A program made the translations under genes and the position numbers. 64,000 bases of DNA from Agrostemma githago (taxonomy: Eukaryota > Streptophyta > Magnoliopsida > Caryophyllales > Caryophyllaceae), in assembly GCA_958450325.1 (NCBI GenBank), contig OY288242.1, positions 64,557,562 through 64,621,561 of the forward strand. Reading direction: 5' to 3'. Below are positions 60,876-64,000 of the stretch, piece by piece. Each line of letters begins with the position of its first letter. Within the stretch, counting starts at the first letter, position 1. The notes under the pieces are model-generated. The model made no database searches, was not told the origin of the DNA, and was given only the letters and a program-made list of their open reading frames with translations.

Positions 60876-63800
60876 TGTAACACCCCTGATTTTTATAAAT
60901 TAAATTAAAATTATATTCGTATTTTTATTTTGTTTACGATTTAACTCGTAATTCTTAAAATTATTATAAAATGAATTTAACGGTTAATCGTTTCAAACTC
61001 CTAAAATTCTATTTGACTCGATAACCCTTCTTATATTTTAAAACATATTTTATTTCCGTTTCGATTCATTCTATTTAATTTAATTCTTATCGAAAGTCTA
61101 TTTCGACGATTTAAATTCTATATTCTTTTCATTTATTTATTTTTAAGCTCGAATTTCTATTTTCGGTTTGAAGTTCATTTATTTTAAGTTTCGTCAAAAT
61201 ATTTATTCCCTTCCCTCGAGAAATCAACTTAATTCACTTTATCGAAAATTTATTATTTATCGGGATATACTATTTGATCGTCTAATTATTTATTTCTATC
61301 ATTTCCGTTTTCGTCTCGAGTACTTTATTTACTCATTTTATTTGACGTTCCAATTATTTATTAATTTTATTAACTCGTTTTAACCGGATTCGTGAGTCAG
61401 TCAACTTATCGATTCGGTATTTGTCTAATCCGTATTTCTAACCCGATTCATTCAATTATGTTTGATTCATTTCATTTTCCCATTTTTCTTGTTACGTTCA
61501 TTTCCCCTATTTCTTTTCCTTTATTTTCACACTACATTCATCCCGTGTTTCCCACTACGTTCATTGCACCTTCCTCCACCGCTTCACCTTTTGTTTTGGT
61601 ATTCATCCTTCCCACCGTTTCATTCTTCTTCATTCTTCTCCTCTTCTTTCCTTTTTATTTTTTATCCACGCCTTATCAACCAGCCTTTCTCCTTCAACTC
61701 CTCCTAGCCCTTCGTTTTTCCCTTCTTTTCCTGCATCCTCTCCGATTTTCTCCTGTTGCTGCTGCTACGCTTCCTCTGTTCTGCTGTAGTCCTTGTCCCT
61801 GAACTCGAGTAAGGTGATTCGCCTTCTTCCTTTTTGTTCTCCGTCTCCTTCTGTTTTGCGATCTTTGTTTTTCCTGTTTGATGCTGCTGTGCGTAGTTGT
61901 TTATACTGCTGCAACACCTTGTTGTCCTCTTTGATTTCTCCTCTTTCGAACTGCTGTTATGCGCTGCTCCTTCTCTTTTCTTCTTCTTCTTTTCTTCTTC
62001 TTCCCTGATCGGTTCTGTTGTCGCCATCTTTGCCGCTGCTGTCGTTGTTGGTACATTACGTTACTGGTTCGTGTTTAGTGCTGTTCTGTTTGTTGCTGCT
62101 GCTGTATCTCGTGTTGCTGTTGTCATTGTGTGTCATACAACTGCTGTTTTGCTCTTCTTACTTCTTCATCTTCTCATTTCTGTTGAGGATTTGTTGCTGT
62201 TATTGTTCTAATCTTTTGCACTTCACTTGTTATCGTGGTTCGGCCATCTTCCTGCTGCATTTCGTTTTAGTTCGGATCGTAATAGTTGTCGTTGTCGTCC
62301 AGTTTTGGGCTGCTGTTTGTCGCGTTTGCTGTTGCCCGATTTCCCTGATTCTCCTCGTTTTCTTCCCCTCATTTCTGCCTTGCTACTCTTTCTGTCTTCT
62401 CTGTTTTGATGCAACTGTTCGTTGTTATGGATGTTCGTTGCTGCTACTGTTGATTCGGGTTCGATTTCGGTTGTCCTCTGTTGCTGCTGTTACGTTCTGC
62501 CGATGTTAAGCCTGTTCAGTTCATTGTTGCTGTTTTTGCTGTCGTTTGGGTCGGTTTTGTTGCTGTTATCATCGCGATTGCTGTCCGTCATTTTCTTCCT
62601 TTTCTTCTCCTTCTCATTGATGCTGACCTGCTGCTCTCCCGTTTCTGCACCGTTGTTTTGTTTGCAACGTACTGCTACTGTTGTTCCGTGACTGTTGTAC
62701 GTATCCACTCGGCTCATTCTTTCCCGTTGTTTGTGTCATCCATATGATACTTCTATCAAATTCTTCACAAACCGATCCCTCTTTTACTTTGTTTCTCTTC
62801 ATCGTATATTCCGCAGGAATTCCCTATGTTCCTTCTCCGTCCTCTTTAAACGCTCCATTCAGCTTCGAGTTTTCTTGGATTTCGTGAAGACGCAACTGAG
62901 GACATGTACTGGACCATTTTGGGATATCGACTCAAGGTAACTTTAGGACGTTACTCGATTTTATATCGTATGTTTGAGTAGTAGTATGTAGTAAATATTT
63001 TAACTTCCATTTTCTAATTTTAGCTATTTATTATTTGCTAAAAATATTATTTTATAAATCGTATGCGTTATCAATATTTTACAAATTTTCGATATCGTTT
63101 ATAAATCGTTAGTAATTTCACTATTTACGATCGTTATAATATTTTGTTAATTATCGTGACACTAGTAACTAAATAATAACGATTTCATATTTTCTTCATA
63201 ATTCGTTAATTTATAATTTTAACTCAAAATTGTAATTTTATATTATAATCGAGATTTGTATACTTGTTTAATAAATTAATTTTTGTTTTACGATTTATAC
63301 TAATAAATGAGAAAATAGTCGATTTTGTTTTAAATACATTTTTTTTATTCGAGACTATTTTTCCCTAATAATTTCTCATTTGTTTACGATTTCTCATTTT
63401 TATTAAAATCCGTATTATTTATTAATAAAAGCTATTTATTAAAAATAATTTGAAACCTTTGTAAATCTCATAAAACGCGTTGACTCAATTAATTTTGATA
63501 TCGTTTTTCTTAAAACACCTCTTTTCTAAAATCTATAGTTTTAACTCGATTTCTTGATTATTTATAAAATACTATGTATTGACTTATTATATTTTATTTA
63601 TATTTTGAGTAACGAATTTAGAAATATATTAAAGTTACGATAACGACGATAATAATAAAATGTGAATTTCGTTAGAAATGCTACTTTTATACATTTCACT
63701 TATTTTAATAACTTACGTATTTTCTATAACAATATTTCTATTTTAAGTAAGTTTCTAAAATTAGTAAGTTTCTATTTATAGAAAGTTTTCCTTTTAATAT

Positions 63801-64000
63801 AAAATGGTTATTTCTTTTATCCATATCATTTATATTGATTATATCTTTTGAATATCGATAATGGCTGTTTTGGAGTTATGGAATAAAGAGAAGTGTGGGG
63901 TTAGAGTAATATAGTCTGGGATGTACGTTTTGCCATCAACTATAAAGCTGGTGTGTCTATGTTGAGACACATTGGTCGTTGAACTGAGCATGGTTTGTGC
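60876..64000 (+). repeat. Element E 3' LTR (partial)
   Basis: Matches 54173-57297 with few differences; it runs off the window. Confidence 0.93.

Larger units (their letters stand above)
54173..64000 (+). mobile_element. Element E: non-autonomous chromovirus-like LTR element, right end cut
   Basis: 5' LTR 54173-58026, PBS, 2.85-kb internal without gag or pol, PPT, 3' LTR 60876-64000 and beyond. The LTRs differ at about a dozen positions over 3.1 kb, so insertion is recent. The PBS is initiator-Met type, and the PPT and LTR ends resemble Tekay/Del chromoviruses. It interrupts the F protease; the TSD cannot be checked. Confidence 0.9.

Overview
The window is plant nuclear DNA made almost entirely of nested LTR retrotransposons. 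I see no host gene, tRNA, rRNA or CRISPR array. The evidence for a plant is the Ty3/gypsy Tat/Ogre-type domain order (gag, protease, RT, degenerate RNase H, second RNase H, integrase), the long LTRs, antisense genes in the 3' part of the elements, chromovirus-type LTRs with an initiator-Met primer site, and Helitron ends. Antisense ORFs plus amplified tandem repeats resemble the Retand/Tat elements known from Caryophyllaceae such as Silene; that taxonomic guess is low confidence.

Layout. (1) 1-13493: element A, Tat/Ogre type, minus strand, left LTR cut by the window edge, pol internally deleted. (2) 13494-16188: AT-rich DNA with two related Helitron 3' ends and a 137-bp tandem repeat. (3) 16189-54172: element F, an older and more divergent Tat-type element on the minus strand. 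Its 3' part (probable LTR, two plus-strand antisense genes, hairpin-rich tandem repeat, integrase C-terminal half) is at 16189-23095, and the rest of its pol is at 51270-54172. (4) 23096-51269: element B, same family as A, plus strand, inserted in the F integrase (TSD ATGAT). (5) 32321-41511: element C, a non-autonomous relative of A/B inserted in the B integrase (TSD GAGGT). (6) 41988-45513: D, a solo LTR inserted further along the same integrase gene (TSD CTGAA). (7) 54173-64000: E, a non-autonomous element with 3.85-kb LTRs inserted near the F protease; its 3' LTR runs off the window. Insertion order: F, then B and E, then C and D inside B; A cannot be placed relative to them.

How the parts work together. 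Neither A nor B could make a full set of proteins: A lacks the front of RT, while B has a stop, frameshifts and a changed RNase H residue. C and E have no proteins and must borrow them in trans. The most interesting content is the antisense cargo. A and B carry a spliced plant-mobile-domain-like gene with its own TATA box, convergent with integrase. F carries two antisense genes, one with a Transposase_28-like domain and one unrecognised small basic/acidic protein, also behind TATA boxes. A palindrome, ACTCGAYCGAGT, is clustered at three fixed places in A and B: just upstream of the LTR TATA box, about 1 kb downstream of it, and inside the antisense-gene intron.
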